DNA of 64,000 nucleotides from Marnyiella aurantia (GCF_014041915.1 NZ_CP059472.1:434001-498000), one strand, 5' to 3'. Positions 17,439 through 27,599 are shown, counted from the stretch's first letter. The notes: generated by a model from the sequence alone, not told the origin. Program-made: numbers and translations.

Positions 17439-19018
17439 TGAAGGATTTTGCTTTTCTTATAAACACACTGGACAGCACTAACAAGACCAATGCAAAAATC
17501 GATGCAATGGTACATTACCTCCAGACAGCCGATTCCAGTGACAGATTATGGTTTCTCGCACTTTTCACTGGTAAAAGGCCGAAGCGTCCAGTCAATACCA
17601 ATCTTCTTCGGCAGTGGGCCCTGGAACTAACCGGGCTGCCGGAATGGCTCTTCGTAGAAGCCTATTCGTCCGTGGGAGATTTGGGTGAAACGCTTTCACT
17701 CATACTTCCCAATCCTGCCGAAAGCATCGAAAAATCACTGACACAGTGGATGGTCGAACTGATTGCCCTTAAAGATTTTACAGAAGAAGAGAAAAAAACC
17801 TACGTCATTGAATCCTGGAATGGTCTTAATCATCTTGAGCGGTTTATATTTAACAAACTTATTGGCGGCAGTTTCCGGATCGGAGTATCCAAAAAACTGC
17901 TTATCAACGCGTTGGCGAAATACTCCGGAATTGAAGCAAATATTTTGATGCACAGCATTATGGGCAAATGGAATATTGATGAAGTTGATTTTGAAAACCT
18001 GATACAGGGAACTGATATCAACCCGGACGAATCAAAACCTTACCCTTTTTGCCTGGCCTATCCGCTCGAAAAGGAACCACAGGACCTGGGAGAACGCGAA
18101 AGGTGGCAGGCCGAGTTTAAATGGGACGGTATCCGCGGGCAGTTTATCAAACGAAATGACGAAATATTTATCTGGTCACGTGGTGAAGAGTTGGTTACGG
18201 AGCAGTTTCCTGAAGTGGTATCAGCACTTCGGGAAATGACCGGCAACTTTGTGATTGACGGAGAAATTTTAGTAGTAAAAGACGATAAAGTCCTTAACTT
18301 CAACGAACTGCAGAAGCGACTGAACAGAAAAACCATTTCAAAGAAAATGCTTGAAGAACTGCCGGTTCAGATCTTTGTATATGACATTCTGGAACTGGAA
18401 TACGAAGACCTCCGCGAAAAACGGCTGGTAGACAGACGCGTTATACTGGAAGGCCTCATCATGAACAATCCTACGGGAAGTATTCACCTTTCTGAGGTTT
18501 TGGAAGCCACCACATGGGAAGAACTGGCCGAAGTTCGTGAAAGTTCACGTGATAATAATTCCGAAGGGTTAATGCTGAAGGAAAAGGAATCACAATATCA
18601 CGCCGGGCGTAAGAAAGGAGACTGGTGGAAATGGAAAGTGAGTCCGCTTACAATTGATGCAGTATTGATTTATGCACAAAAAGGCTCCGGAAGGCGCAGC
18701 AGCTACTATACCGATTATACGTTTGGCGTGAAGAGCGGCGATTCAATCGTAACCATCGCCAAGGCCTATTCCGGACTTACTGACAAAGAAATAATGGAGG
18801 TTTCTAAATTTGTCAATAAAAATGCAGTGGAAAAATTTGGACCTGTTCGCACCGTGAAGGCCGAACTTGTTTTTGAAATCGCCTTTGAGGGAATTGGGTT
18901 CAGCAACAGGCATAAAAGCGGAGTTGCACTCAGGTTTCCGAGGATTGTACGCTGGCGCCGCGACAAAACAGTGGACGAAATTGACGATATTGAAGAAATT
19001 AAGAAACTGATCCAATAA
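17438..19018 (+). CDS. ATP-dependent DNA ligase (cassette-associated)
   Basis: Cassette ligase of 526 residues. The nucleotidyltransferase motif I is EFKWDGIRGQ, so Lys228 takes the AMP; motif III VIDGEILV, motif IV SEGLMLKE and motif V DWWKWK are all visible. The N-terminal 200 residues form the DNA-binding domain and the last about 115 an OB domain. It is distinct from the NAD-dependent replicative LigA, which is not in this window. It overlaps the exonuclease gene by one base and precedes the helicase by 25 bases, so all are one operon. Confidence 0.93.
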   Translation: MKDFAFLINTLDSTNKTNAKIDAMVHYLQTADSSDRLWFLALFTGKRPKRPVNTNLLRQWALELTGLPEWLFVEAYSSVGDLGETLSLILPNPAESIEKSLTQWMVELIALKDFTEEEKKTYVIESWNGLNHLERFIFNKLIGGSFRIGVSKKLLINALAKYSGIEANILMHSIMGKWNIDEVDFENLIQGTDINPDESKPYPFCLAYPLEKEPQDLGERERWQAEFKWDGIRGQFIKRNDEIFIWSRGEELVTEQFPEVVSALREMTGNFVIDGEILVVKDDKVLNFNELQKRLNRKTISKKMLEELPVQIFVYDILELEYEDLREKRLVDRRVILEGLIMNNPTGSIHLSEVLEATTWEELAEVRESSRDNNSEGLMLKEKESQYHAGRKKGDWWKWKVSPLTIDAVLIYAQKGSGRRSSYYTDYTFGVKSGDSIVTIAKAYSGLTDKEIMEVSKFVNKNAVEKFGPVRTVKAELVFEIAFEGIGFSNRHKSGVALRFPRIVRWRRDKTVDEIDDIEEIKKLIQ

Positions 19019-19043
19019 CAGCAACCGGCAAATCCGGCTACAG

Positions 19044-21497
19044 ATGACAGAGAAATTCAGGAACAGCGACGGTTACCAGATTATAAAACGGTGGATGGAG
19101 TCCCGCGACATGGAACCTTTCACCTTTCAGGCAGAAACCTGGTATAAATACTCGCAAAAATACTCGGGTATGGTTGTCGCGCCAACTGGTTTTGGTAAAA
19201 CCTTTTCCGTCTTTCTGGCTGTAGTTATTGATTTTATGAACCGTCCGGATCAGTACCACTCAGGCATGAAGCTTCTGTGGATTACACCACTGCGCGCCTT
19301 AGCCAAGGATATTGCAAAAGCAATGACAGAAGCGCTGGAAGATATTGGATTAGACTGGGAAGTGGACGTAAGGAATGGCGACACACCAAAAGACGTACGC
19401 GCCCGGCAGACAAAAAAAATGCCCGATGTGCTCATTATCACTCCTGAAAGTCTGCACCTGCTTTTAGCTCAGAAAAATCATCCTAATTTTTTCAAAAACC
19501 TCAACTGTATCGTAGTGGACGAGTGGCACGAACTGCTCAGCTCAAAACGTGGGGTTATGACGGAGCTGGCGCTTAGCCGGATTACAGGTTACAGTCCAAA
19601 ACTTCGGATTTGGGGGATTACAGCTACAATCGGCAACCTGGATCAGGCGATGGAGGTGCTTATACCCTACGACCTGAAAAAAACCAAAGTAGTTGCCCGC
19701 GAAAAAAAGAAAATCGAAATCCATTCTGTTTTTCCTGATGATGTAGAGGTACTTCCATGGGCAGGTCACCTGGGAACAAAACTCGTGGATAAGATCATCC
19801 CCATCATTCTCGCAAGTAAAACTACACTGATCTTTACCAATACCCGCAGCCAGGCAGAAATGTGGTATCAGGTTCTGCTTACGGCAAATCCAGAGTTTGC
19901 AGGACAGCTGGCTATCCATCACAGTTCTGTGGACCGTGATATCCGTATCTGGATAGAGGAAAATCTCTCGTCAGGCTATCTGAAAGCGGCGATTTCCACA
20001 TCTTCTCTGGATTTAGGAGTAGACTTTAAGCCGGTGGACACCGTAATTCAGATCGGTTCCAGTAAAGGTATTGCACGTTTTCTACAGCGTGCTGGTCGCA
20101 GCGGCCACTCTCCTTTTGAAACCTCAAAAATCTACTTCGTTCCCACACATTCACTGGAACTGATTGAAGTGGCAGCACTGAAAGAGGCTGTCAAACAGAA
20201 ACAGGTAGAACCGCGTGAACCTCTTGTACTGTGCTATGATGTCCTGATTCAATATGTAATGACGCTGGCGGTAGGCACCGGTTTTGAGGAACAGGAAACT
20301 TACCGTCAGATTTCGCAGACGCATGCTTACCGGGAGTTCACCCGCGACGACTGGTCCTGGCTCCTTTCATTCATCACCGTAGGCGGCAAACTTAAAAACT
20401 ATGAGGAATACCATAAGGTGGTCATTCAGGACGGTCTTTACAAAGTGACTTCCAGAAGGATTGCCATGCTACACCGGATAAATATTGGCGCCATCGTGAG
20501 CGACTCCATGATGAAGGTTAAGTTTTTTGGAGGCGGTTATATCGGGATGATTGAAGAATATTTCATTTCGAAACTCAACAAAAACGATAAATTCGTGTTG
20601 GCCGGCCGCGTTTTAGAGGTTTCGCACATCAAAGAAATGACGGTGTATGTTAAAAATTCATCCGGCAAAGCAATTGTTCCAAGTTATTTGGGTGGCAGGC
20701 TGCCTTTGTCCTCTTATTTAAGTGGATTTCTGCGGGAAAAACTGTCCGAATCACTGAATGCCAAATCGTCAGAAAAGGAACTTATTTTTCTGCATCCTTT
20801 GCTGGTTAGTCAGCAGGAGAACTCGCACATTCCCAATGAGCATGAATTTCTTGTTGAAAAAATAAAGACCCGCGAAGGTTTCCACCTCTTCATGTATCCT
20901 TTTGAAGGCCGGCTGATGCACGAGATCATGAGCGCTCTGGTTGCCTACAGGATTTCCAGAATATCGCCGATATCCTTCTCCATGGCCATGAATGATTACG
21001 GCTTTGAACTTTTTTCAAAACTGGAAATTCCTGTGGATGAAAACAACATTCATGATATCCTCAGCAAAGAAAACCTCATTCAGGACGTCCTCAGTTCCGT
21101 AAATTCCACCGAGATGGCGAGACGGAAATTTCGTGACATCGCTGTGATTTCGGGAATGGTGATCCGAAATTATCCCGGACAGCAAAAGAACAACAAGAAC
21201 CTGCAGGCCTCTGCCGGATTGATCTTTAATGTTCTGGAAGACTATGACCCGGAGAACCTGCTTCTAAAACAGGCCTACGCCGAAGTTTTCTTCCAGCAGA
21301 TTGATGAAGCACGTCTGGCCACTGCGTTTAACCGTATTCATGAAAGCGAAATCATTTTAAAGGAGTCAAATGCCTTCACGCCACTGAGTTTTCCAATAAA
21401 AGTGGACAGTTTGCGTCAAAGTTTAAGCAGCGAAGACCTGTCGGCAAGAATTTTGAGGCTTAAGGCGGAATCCATGAAAAAAAGGATGAGGAAATGA
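19044..21497 (+). CDS. Ligase-associated DEXH-box helicase, Lhr-core type
   Basis: Superfamily 2 DNA helicase, 817 residues. Walker A is APTGFGKT (46-53), motif II is DEWH (159-162), and motif VI appears as QRAGRSGHS. The C-terminal part after about 420 holds the winged-helix and Lhr-core beta domain (CYDVLIQYVMTLAVG, AYRISRISP). It lacks the long C-terminal extension of full-length Lhr, as expected for the ligase-cassette form. It should translocate on single-stranded DNA in a repair reaction with the neighbouring nuclease and ligase. It overlaps pdeM by four bases. Confidence 0.93.
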   Translation: MTEKFRNSDGYQIIKRWMESRDMEPFTFQAETWYKYSQKYSGMVVAPTGFGKTFSVFLAVVIDFMNRPDQYHSGMKLLWITPLRALAKDIAKAMTEALEDIGLDWEVDVRNGDTPKDVRARQTKKMPDVLIITPESLHLLLAQKNHPNFFKNLNCIVVDEWHELLSSKRGVMTELALSRITGYSPKLRIWGITATIGNLDQAMEVLIPYDLKKTKVVAREKKKIEIHSVFPDDVEVLPWAGHLGTKLVDKIIPIILASKTTLIFTNTRSQAEMWYQVLLTANPEFAGQLAIHHSSVDRDIRIWIEENLSSGYLKAAISTSSLDLGVDFKPVDTVIQIGSSKGIARFLQRAGRSGHSPFETSKIYFVPTHSLELIEVAALKEAVKQKQVEPREPLVLCYDVLIQYVMTLAVGTGFEEQETYRQISQTHAYREFTRDDWSWLLSFITVGGKLKNYEEYHKVVIQDGLYKVTSRRIAMLHRINIGAIVSDSMMKVKFFGGGYIGMIEEYFISKLNKNDKFVLAGRVLEVSHIKEMTVYVKNSSGKAIVPSYLGGRLPLSSYLSGFLREKLSESLNAKSSEKELIFLHPLLVSQQENSHIPNEHEFLVEKIKTREGFHLFMYPFEGRLMHEIMSALVAYRISRISPISFSMAMNDYGFELFSKLEIPVDENNIHDILSKENLIQDVLSSVNSTEMARRKFRDIAVISGMVIRNYPGQQKNNKNLQASAGLIFNVLEDYDPENLLLKQAYAEVFFQQIDEARLATAFNRIHESEIILKESNAFTPLSFPIKVDSLRQSLSSEDLSARILRLKAESMKKRMRK

Positions 21498-22138
21498 CGC
21501 TGAAATCCCTGACTAAAACCATCAACAGCCAAACACTGATATTCACAAACCAGAGAGCACTTTTCTGGGTTGAAAAGCGGGCACTCATTATAAGTGACCT
21601 TCATATTGGGAAAACCTCCTATTTCCGCAAAAATGGTATTGCAGTTCCTTCCGGTATCCTTACAGATGACCTTACGCGTTTAGGTGCATTACTTATTCAT
21701 TATGAGGCTGCAGAGCTTATTATTGTTGGCGATTTCCTTCATGTAGGACGAAATGCCGATTTTCAGATTTTCGAGACCTGGCTTCAGGAATTTGCGCATC
21801 TTAAGATCATTATAATTAAGGGAAATCATGACGATATAAAATCCGAATTCATGTCCCAACTGCCTGCAGAAATCCACGAAGACCATCTGATCATCGAACC
21901 CTTCAATTTTATTCATGTTCCGAATGAGGACGAAGATTATTTCACAATTTCCGGGCACCTGCATCCTGGTGTAACTGTGAAACTTGAAAGGAATAAATAT
22001 GTTAGTCTACCGTGCTTCCGCTACACCGACAGGCAGCTTGTACTACCGGCTTTCAGCAAATTTACCGGTTTGGATACTAAAAGCTGCGGCGACTTTAACT
22101 GTATACCCTTTACCGAAGAACTTATTTTTGAGATGTAA
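21494..22138 (+). CDS. pdeM: Ligase-associated endonuclease PdeM (metallophosphoesterase)
   Basis: Fourth cassette member, a calcineurin-like phosphoesterase of 214 residues. All metal motifs are present in order: ISDLHIGKT, VGDFLHVG, GNHDD, and SGHLHPG. Family members are manganese-dependent nucleases. The start overlaps the helicase stop (ATGA), pointing to translational coupling. The operon ends here: a hairpin without T run lies at 22179-22202. Confidence 0.9.
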   Translation: MTLKSLTKTINSQTLIFTNQRALFWVEKRALIISDLHIGKTSYFRKNGIAVPSGILTDDLTRLGALLIHYEAAELIIVGDFLHVGRNADFQIFETWLQEFAHLKIIIIKGNHDDIKSEFMSQLPAEIHEDHLIIEPFNFIHVPNEDEDYFTISGHLHPGVTVKLERNKYVSLPCFRYTDRQLVLPAFSKFTGLDTKSCGDFNCIPFTEELIFEM

Positions 22139-22178
22139 TAAGTTTGTATAATTTCCTGTGCCATTTATAAAATTACCA

Positions 22179-22202
22179 TTTGTCAGCTTTTTAGCTGGCA
22201 AA
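22179..22202 (+). other. Hairpin in the gap after pdeM
   Basis: TTTGTCAGCT pairs with AGCTGGCAAA around TTTT with one T-G wobble. No T run follows, so a terminator role is uncertain; it could be a leader structure of the next gene. Confidence 0.45.
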
Positions 22203-22262
22203 AGGAATATAAATTGTTCCGAAAGCCTCAACCAAATCATTTTAACAATAAAAATCACGATT

Positions 22263-22781
22263 ATGTCAGATGCTATTTCACCGAAAGAGAATTTATCCAA
22301 CGAAGAAGCGATTAAAAAATTAAAAGAGCTGGCCGAAGGTGCCGGCAATTGTTTTTTTACCACGAAGATTAATGAATCAACGCCTCATACCCGCCCGATG
22401 GCGCTGCAGGAAGTTTGCGATCAGGGAAATCTGTGGTTTATCAGTTCCTCTGAAAGCTTAAAAAATGAAGAGATATCCGATGATGCCAGAGTGCAGCTTT
22501 ACTTTCAGAATAACAGCAGTTATGAATACCTTTATGTTTTAGGCACTGCTACCATCCACAAAGACAAAGAACTTATTGACAAATACTGGACTTCCTTCGC
22601 CAATGCATGGTTTGACGGTAAAGATGATCCACGAGTTACCATAATTAAAGTGAAGCCTGTGGACTCCTACTATTACGAAACCAAGGACAATAAAGTTGTT
22701 GCAATGGCGAAGATGCTGTTCGTAGCAGCTACAGGTGCTAAAATGGAAGATGGAGGTGTAGAAGGAAAGCTTGAGGTTTAA
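22263..22781 (+). CDS. Pyridoxamine 5'-phosphate oxidase-family (general stress protein 26-like)
   Basis: A 172-residue flavin-binding split-barrel protein of the stress-protein-26 group: NCFFTTKINESTPHTRPMAL is the phosphate-binding strand pair, and LWFISSSESLK and YLYVLGTATI follow as in the family. ATG 22263 is preferred; upstream in-frame codons up to 22158 run through a hairpin and lack a family match. Cofactor is likely FMN or F420-like flavin; the substrate is unknown. The lipocalin gene begins 10 bases after its stop. Confidence 0.85.
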   Translation: MSDAISPKENLSNEEAIKKLKELAEGAGNCFFTTKINESTPHTRPMALQEVCDQGNLWFISSSESLKNEEISDDARVQLYFQNNSSYEYLYVLGTATIHKDKELIDKYWTSFANAWFDGKDDPRVTIIKVKPVDSYYYETKDNKVVAMAKMLFVAATGAKMEDGGVEGKLEV

Positions 22782-22791
22782 TATAAAAATT

Positions 22792-23325
22792 ATGAATTCA
22801 AAGAAAATATTGATTCCCCTTTCTCTTGGCTTGATTGGATTATTTGTCTTTAACTCATGCAAAGCTAAAATACCTGCAGGTGCGGAGCCTGTAAGGAACT
22901 TTGACAAAGAGCGGTATCTGGGTAAGTGGTACGAAATTGCCAGACTGGATTTTACGTGGGAAAAAAACCTGAATAATGTAACCGCTGAATATGGCACCAA
23001 AGACAACGGAAATATAAGTGTCCTTAACCGCGGATATGACTATAAAAAGGACAAGTGGAAAGAATCTGAAGGCGAAGCAAAGCCGGTTGGTGACGCTACG
23101 GTGGGCAGTCTTAAAGTAGCCTTCTTCAAACCATTCTGGGCTGGGTATAATGTGATTGACCTCGAAGATTACAGATATGCCCTGGTTATTGGTGACAGTC
23201 TGGATAATATGTGGATCCTCTCCAGAGAAAAAACCATTCCGGACGATATAAAACAGAGATTTCTGGCTAAAGCCAAAAGTATAGGGTACCAAACTGAAGA
23301 TCTTATTTGGGTAAAACACGATTAA
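22792..23325 (+). CDS. blc: Lipocalin family lipoprotein (Blc-like)
   Basis: Outer-membrane lipocalin, 177 residues. The signal ends in a lipobox (VFNSCKAK). The lipocalin signature GKWYEIARLDFTWEKNL, with its conserved GxW, opens the barrel, and WILSREKT is the third conserved region. Bacterial Blc proteins bind lysophospholipids or fatty acids and are stress-induced, which fits the preceding PPOX gene, with which it seems co-transcribed. The start at 22792 gives the canonical signal peptide. Confidence 0.88.
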   Translation: MNSKKILIPLSLGLIGLFVFNSCKAKIPAGAEPVRNFDKERYLGKWYEIARLDFTWEKNLNNVTAEYGTKDNGNISVLNRGYDYKKDKWKESEGEAKPVGDATVGSLKVAFFKPFWAGYNVIDLEDYRYALVIGDSLDNMWILSREKTIPDDIKQRFLAKAKSIGYQTEDLIWVKHD

Positions 23326-23344
23326 GAAACTGTTAAAGTTATTG

Positions 23345-23378
23345 AGCGGCGTGCAGCAAATTGCACCCGCTTTTTTTT
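23345..23378 (+). terminator. Terminator after the lipocalin gene
   Basis: AGCGGCGTGCA pairs with TGCACCCGCT (one bulge), followed by eight Ts. Confidence 0.85.
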
Positions 23379-23495
23379 GCAAAACCGTAATTAAGAAAGA
23401 GGTTGGATCAGTTAATGAATTGTTGGTCTGTTTGAATTACTTTTGCAGGTTCACAGTGTGACACTTGTCTCATTCCGGCAAACCAACTCAAATAA

Positions 23496-24611
23496 ATGAA
23501 GACCCTAAGCAAAATCATGATAAGTATATTGGTAATAACCGCCGGTTTGGTAGCAGCAGCCTTCATCATTATTAATCAGCCGAAATTTGGGAAGATACCG
23601 TCGGGTGCCCGCCTGGAGCGCATCCAAAAGTCGCCGCATTATAAAAACGGCAGGTTCGACAATCTGAATAATACGCCACAGCTTGCTGAAGACACATCGA
23701 TGCCGGAGGTGATGTTCCGGTTCCTTTTTGGAAAAAAGGACCAGCTGAAACCGGCCCGAAGATTCACTATGAAAAAAACGAATCTGAAGGCATTGCCTAC
23801 TGACGAAAATGTCTTTATATGGATGGGGCATTCATCATATTACATGCAGATGGATGGCCTGAAAATACTGGTGGATCCGGTTTTTAGCGGTAACGCATCA
23901 CCTTTTACATTCACCACAAAAGCCTTTGAAGGAAGCGACCTTTATACAGCAGACGACATACCGGAGTTGGACCTGCTTATCATCACTCACGACCATTGGG
24001 ACCATCTCGACTATCAAACGGTCAGGGAACTTCAGCACAAAACACGGCGAGTGGCCACAGGCCTTGGAACTGCGGAACATCTTGAATATTGGGGATTCGA
24101 TCCGGAAATCATTACCGAACTGGATTGGTTTGAAGATGCTGAGTTGGGAAATGGATTCAGCATCCACTGTGAGCCGGCAAGACATTTTTCCGGTCGTGGC
24201 CTGAAGCGGGACCAGGCCCTGTGGGCAAGTTTCGTTGTACAGGGACCTACACAGAGAATATACATCGGCGGTGACAGCGGTTACGACGACCATTATAAAA
24301 AGATTGGCGCTAAATACGGCAGTTTCGACCTTGCTATTCTGGAGAATGGTCAATATAACAGAGACTGGCGTTATATTCATTTTCTGCCCGGAGAGAATAT
24401 TAAGGCAATGAAAGAACTCAACGCCAAACGGATGATACCTGTTCACAATTCAAAATTTGCCTTAGCGGTGCATTCCTGGAGCGAACCGTTGGTCAGGATT
24501 ACGGAACTGAACACCGAAAATTTAAGGATCATCACACCTGAAATTGGCGACAAGGTTCTTTGGCAGGACGATGCCAGAGTATACAAGAAGTGGTGGGAAG
24601 CCTATGAATAA
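23496..24611 (+). CDS. MBL-fold hydrolase, NAPE-PLD-like, membrane-anchored
   Basis: A 371-residue metallo-beta-lactamase-fold protein starting with one hydrophobic segment (residues 7-27), so probably membrane-anchored and periplasmic. The metal motif is THDHWDHLDY, preceded by the strand FIWMGHSSYY and followed by GGDSGYDDH and PVHNSKF. This architecture matches the N-acyl-phosphatidylethanolamine phospholipase D-like group (also called RomA/outer membrane MBL). A lipid substrate is likely from family knowledge, not shown here. Confidence 0.85.
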   Translation: MKTLSKIMISILVITAGLVAAAFIIINQPKFGKIPSGARLERIQKSPHYKNGRFDNLNNTPQLAEDTSMPEVMFRFLFGKKDQLKPARRFTMKKTNLKALPTDENVFIWMGHSSYYMQMDGLKILVDPVFSGNASPFTFTTKAFEGSDLYTADDIPELDLLIITHDHWDHLDYQTVRELQHKTRRVATGLGTAEHLEYWGFDPEIITELDWFEDAELGNGFSIHCEPARHFSGRGLKRDQALWASFVVQGPTQRIYIGGDSGYDDHYKKIGAKYGSFDLAILENGQYNRDWRYIHFLPGENIKAMKELNAKRMIPVHNSKFALAVHSWSEPLVRITELNTENLRIITPEIGDKVLWQDDARVYKKWWEAYE

Positions 24612-24695
24612 GCATTTGGAATGATTTTTTCTGCCTGTTGGAAACCATTCGGGTTCGTTAGGATAACCAGCCGGGATGTATTTAAAATACGGCTC

Positions 24696-25457
24696 ATGAA
24701 AAGAACACTACAGATTGCAAACGGCGTTGCGCTGGTCTTCACCATTATCTTCAACTATCTAAGTAACACCGGCATATTTGACGGGAAAACTATTGGTGAT
24801 GTTTCCGATCAGTACAATACATCAATAACTCCCGCCGGCTATGCATTTTCCATCTGGGGACTAATATACGTGCTGCTTTTTGCTTTTGTGATCTATACCG
24901 GCAGAAGTCTGTTTAAGCCGGATAAAAACGATGCAGACGGCATCATTGAACGAGTGGGTTGGTGGTTTGTGGTTTCCTGCATAGCCAACTGTGTTTGGAT
25001 TGTAGTGTGGCTGAACGGCTGGAGCGGCCTGTCCGTCGTAATCCTGGTCATTGCCATGATTTCTTTGACTAAAATACTCCTTGAAACTTTAAATTTTGGC
25101 GAAACTCCTGCAAAAAAATGGTTCGTTAATGTTCCTTTCCAGATTTATGCAGGTTGGATGAGTGTAGCACTCATCGTAGCTACTGCTGCCTGGCTGGGCA
25201 AAATTGGCTGGGATGGCCTGGGAATATCCGGCGAGTTATGGACTGTCATCCTAATTGCTGTTGCCACCGTGATTCATTTGATGATGACATGGCGAAAAAA
25301 CTCGCCTTTATTCGCAATTGTGGGGACCTGGGCTTTTATGGCAATAGCGCAGGCTAACAGTGAAAGTTCATCAACCATTTATATATGTGCAATGATTTGT
25401 GCTGCGGTTCTTTTCGGCAGCAGTCTTTTTAATATGATCCGCAGAAAGTCAGTTTGA
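24696..25457 (+). CDS. TspO/MBR-related tryptophan-rich membrane protein
   Basis: A 253-residue protein with seven or so hydrophobic segments rich in Trp. The stretch TPAGYAFSIWGLIYV resembles the TPPGYVFSPVW-type core of TspO-related proteins, though this is the longer, divergent bacterial branch. ATG 24696 is chosen over an upstream in-frame start at 24621 because it gives a normal first helix. Role unknown; the family is tied to tetrapyrrole or stress signalling only in distant members. Confidence 0.65.
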   Translation: MKRTLQIANGVALVFTIIFNYLSNTGIFDGKTIGDVSDQYNTSITPAGYAFSIWGLIYVLLFAFVIYTGRSLFKPDKNDADGIIERVGWWFVVSCIANCVWIVVWLNGWSGLSVVILVIAMISLTKILLETLNFGETPAKKWFVNVPFQIYAGWMSVALIVATAAWLGKIGWDGLGISGELWTVILIAVATVIHLMMTWRKNSPLFAIVGTWAFMAIAQANSESSSTIYICAMICAAVLFGSSLFNMIRRKSV

Positions 25458-25517
25458 TATATTAAGCGCAAATAGGCCAAATTGATATTTGTACGTATTT
25501 TTGAAAAAAGTTTCCCC

Positions 25518-26518
25518 ATGAATATCAGAATACTGTTATTTTCTTTACTTACATTTTTGTCAGTCTTCTTTAAGGCGCAGGTTTTATCTGCTCTAAAGCC
25601 TTTGGATGCGGAACTCAGTACAGTTACCTATCCTTTTCCGGTTCAGTATAAAGAACTGAAAACTCAGGGGCAGAATCTTAACATGGCTTATATGGATGTT
25701 AAACCCGAAAAAGCTAACGGCAAACAGTTGTACTTGTGCACGGAAAAAACTTTAACGGCTATTATTTTGAGGAAACTGCCAGGTCGCTTCAGAAAGAAGG
25801 TTACAGGGTTGTCATGCCGGACCAGATAGGATTTGGGAAATCATCAAAACCAAAACAGTATCAGTTCAGTTTCCAACAGTTAGCCGAAAACACAAAAGCC
25901 ATTATGGATGAGCTTAGAATTGACAAATTTGCAGTCCTTGGTCACTCAATGGGTGGAATGCTGGCTACAAAGATGGCGGTAATGTATCCGGACCGGGTAG
26001 AAAAACTCATTCTGGCCAACCCGATAGGCCTGGAAGATTACCGTAATTTTTCGCCTTATCAAAGTATTGATAAACTATATGCAGCTGAACTTAAAAACAC
26101 TTACGAAAGTTACAGGGATTATCAGCTGAAGTTCTATTATGACGGGAAATGGAAGCCAGAATATGATAAATGGCTGAATTTACTGGCCGGATGGACCATA
26201 CACAAAGATTTCCCAGTCACCGCCTGGAATGCGGCTTTAACCACGGACATGATTTACACGCAACCCGTAGTAGATGATTTTGAAAAGATAAAATCACCCA
26301 CCCTGCTCATTATCGGTACAAGAGACCGCACCGCAATTGGAAAGGCAAATGCACCTAAAGAGCTTCAGCCGCAAATGGGCCTTTACCACATTCTGGGCAA
26401 AGAAACCCAGAAGAAAATAAAAGGATCAACATTGGTTGAACTTGAGAATGTGGGACATTCACCACATATTGAGGTTTTCGATCGTTTTATTCAGCCTGTT
26501 TTAAAATACCTGAAGTAA
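25518..26518 (+). pseudogene. Exported alpha/beta hydrolase broken by a frameshift
   Basis: Two overlapping frames together make one secreted serine hydrolase of about 333 residues. The first (from ATG 25518) has a signal peptide and the N-terminal strands up to VKPEKANGK; the second continues TVVLVHGKNFNGYYF with the oxyanion loop, the nucleophile GHSMGG, the acid in GTRDRTA and His in VGHSPH. The break lies at 25722-25725: one A missing from an A run would restore NGKTVVLVHG exactly. All catalytic residues are intact, so this is either a very recent mutation or a homopolymer sequencing error. Confidence 0.85.
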
Positions 26519-26548
26519 CTAAGTAGAAGGATTCACATTTGCTGCCCG

Positions 26549-27583
26549 TTACTCAGGGAGTTTTATAACGCCTGCAGAAGCATTAAACCGAAGTAAATCA
26601 CCATTTAAAACCAACGCGCTTTCAAAATTATTAGTGAAAAGCCCACCGGTACCTAAGCCCTGAGGCAGCGGATTTTGCTTCGTATACGTGTACTGCGCTA
26701 TTGCGTTAAGTCCGATATTACTTTCCAGCGCTGAAGTTATCCAGTAATCTATACCTAATTTTTCAGCAGTATTAATCCACTCGTCGGAGCCCGAAAACCC
26801 TCCGATAAGAGACGGTTTCAGGATAATAAACTGCGGTTTTATTTGATTTAAAAGTTCTTCTCTTTCAATACTGTCAACAATTCCAATCAGTTCTTCATCC
26901 AGCGCGACGGGTGTGGGAGTTATGCGGCAAAGTTCAGCCATCTGCGAAATATTACCGGCCTTTATGGGCTGCTCAATGGAATGAATATCCAGCTCCGCCA
27001 GTTCACGCAATACCGTTTTGGCCTGTTCAAATGAAAGGGCACCGTTGGCATCAACCCTGATTTCCAGCTGGTTTCCCGGAAACTCCGACCGCAACTGTCT
27101 TAGGATTTCTCTTTCGGAAGGCCAGTCAATACCTATTTTTAACTTTAAACATTTGAAACCTTTCTGCAGTTTATCTGAGATCTGTTTTCGCATATGTTCG
27201 GCGTTACCCATCCAGATCAAACCGTTTATTCGGATCGGGGCTGAATCCTGCGTAAATTCAGACGGAAAGTAAATATTTCCTCCAAATTCCAGATTTCGGA
27301 CCACCTGTTCATAACCGAACCAAATAGAAGGATAATGCAGCAGTTCATCCTTCAGAAATTCTTCATTTTCATTGATGTGTTCAACGAGCCACTTCAGTTT
27401 TTCTTCGTAATCGGGCACATCATCATAGCTGAGTCCGCGGAATATCCCACACTCTCCCACTCCCGTTTTACCGTCTTCAGTAATTGTAAGGATAAAGGTT
27501 TCCTTGGTATGCAATACACCGCGTGAAGTACCGCCGGGAGTCTCAAATTCTAAAATATATTTAAAGTATTCAGCCTTTTTCAT
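26549..27583 (-). CDS. menC: o-Succinylbenzoate synthase (enolase superfamily)
   Basis: Menaquinone-pathway dehydratase of the enolase superfamily, 344 residues. Capping domain at 1-100; barrel motifs are LKLKIGID (catalytic KxK), RVDANGAL (metal Asp), IEQPIKAG (metal Glu), ALDEELIG (metal Asp) and ILKPSLIGGFSG (second catalytic Lys). The end GLGTGGLFTNNF is typical of MenC. Other men genes are not here. A dipeptide epimerase is the alternative within the superfamily but the fit to flavobacterial MenC is better. Confidence 0.85.
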   Translation of the reverse strand: MKKAEYFKYILEFETPGGTSRGVLHTKETFILTITEDGKTGVGECGIFRGLSYDDVPDYEEKLKWLVEHINENEEFLKDELLHYPSIWFGYEQVVRNLEFGGNIYFPSEFTQDSAPIRINGLIWMGNAEHMRKQISDKLQKGFKCLKLKIGIDWPSEREILRQLRSEFPGNQLEIRVDANGALSFEQAKTVLRELAELDIHSIEQPIKAGNISQMAELCRITPTPVALDEELIGIVDSIEREELLNQIKPQFIILKPSLIGGFSGSDEWINTAEKLGIDYWITSALESNIGLNAIAQYTYTKQNPLPQGLGTGGLFTNNFESALVLNGDLLRFNASAGVIKLPE

Positions 27584-27599
27584 AAGATTCTGTTTAAAA

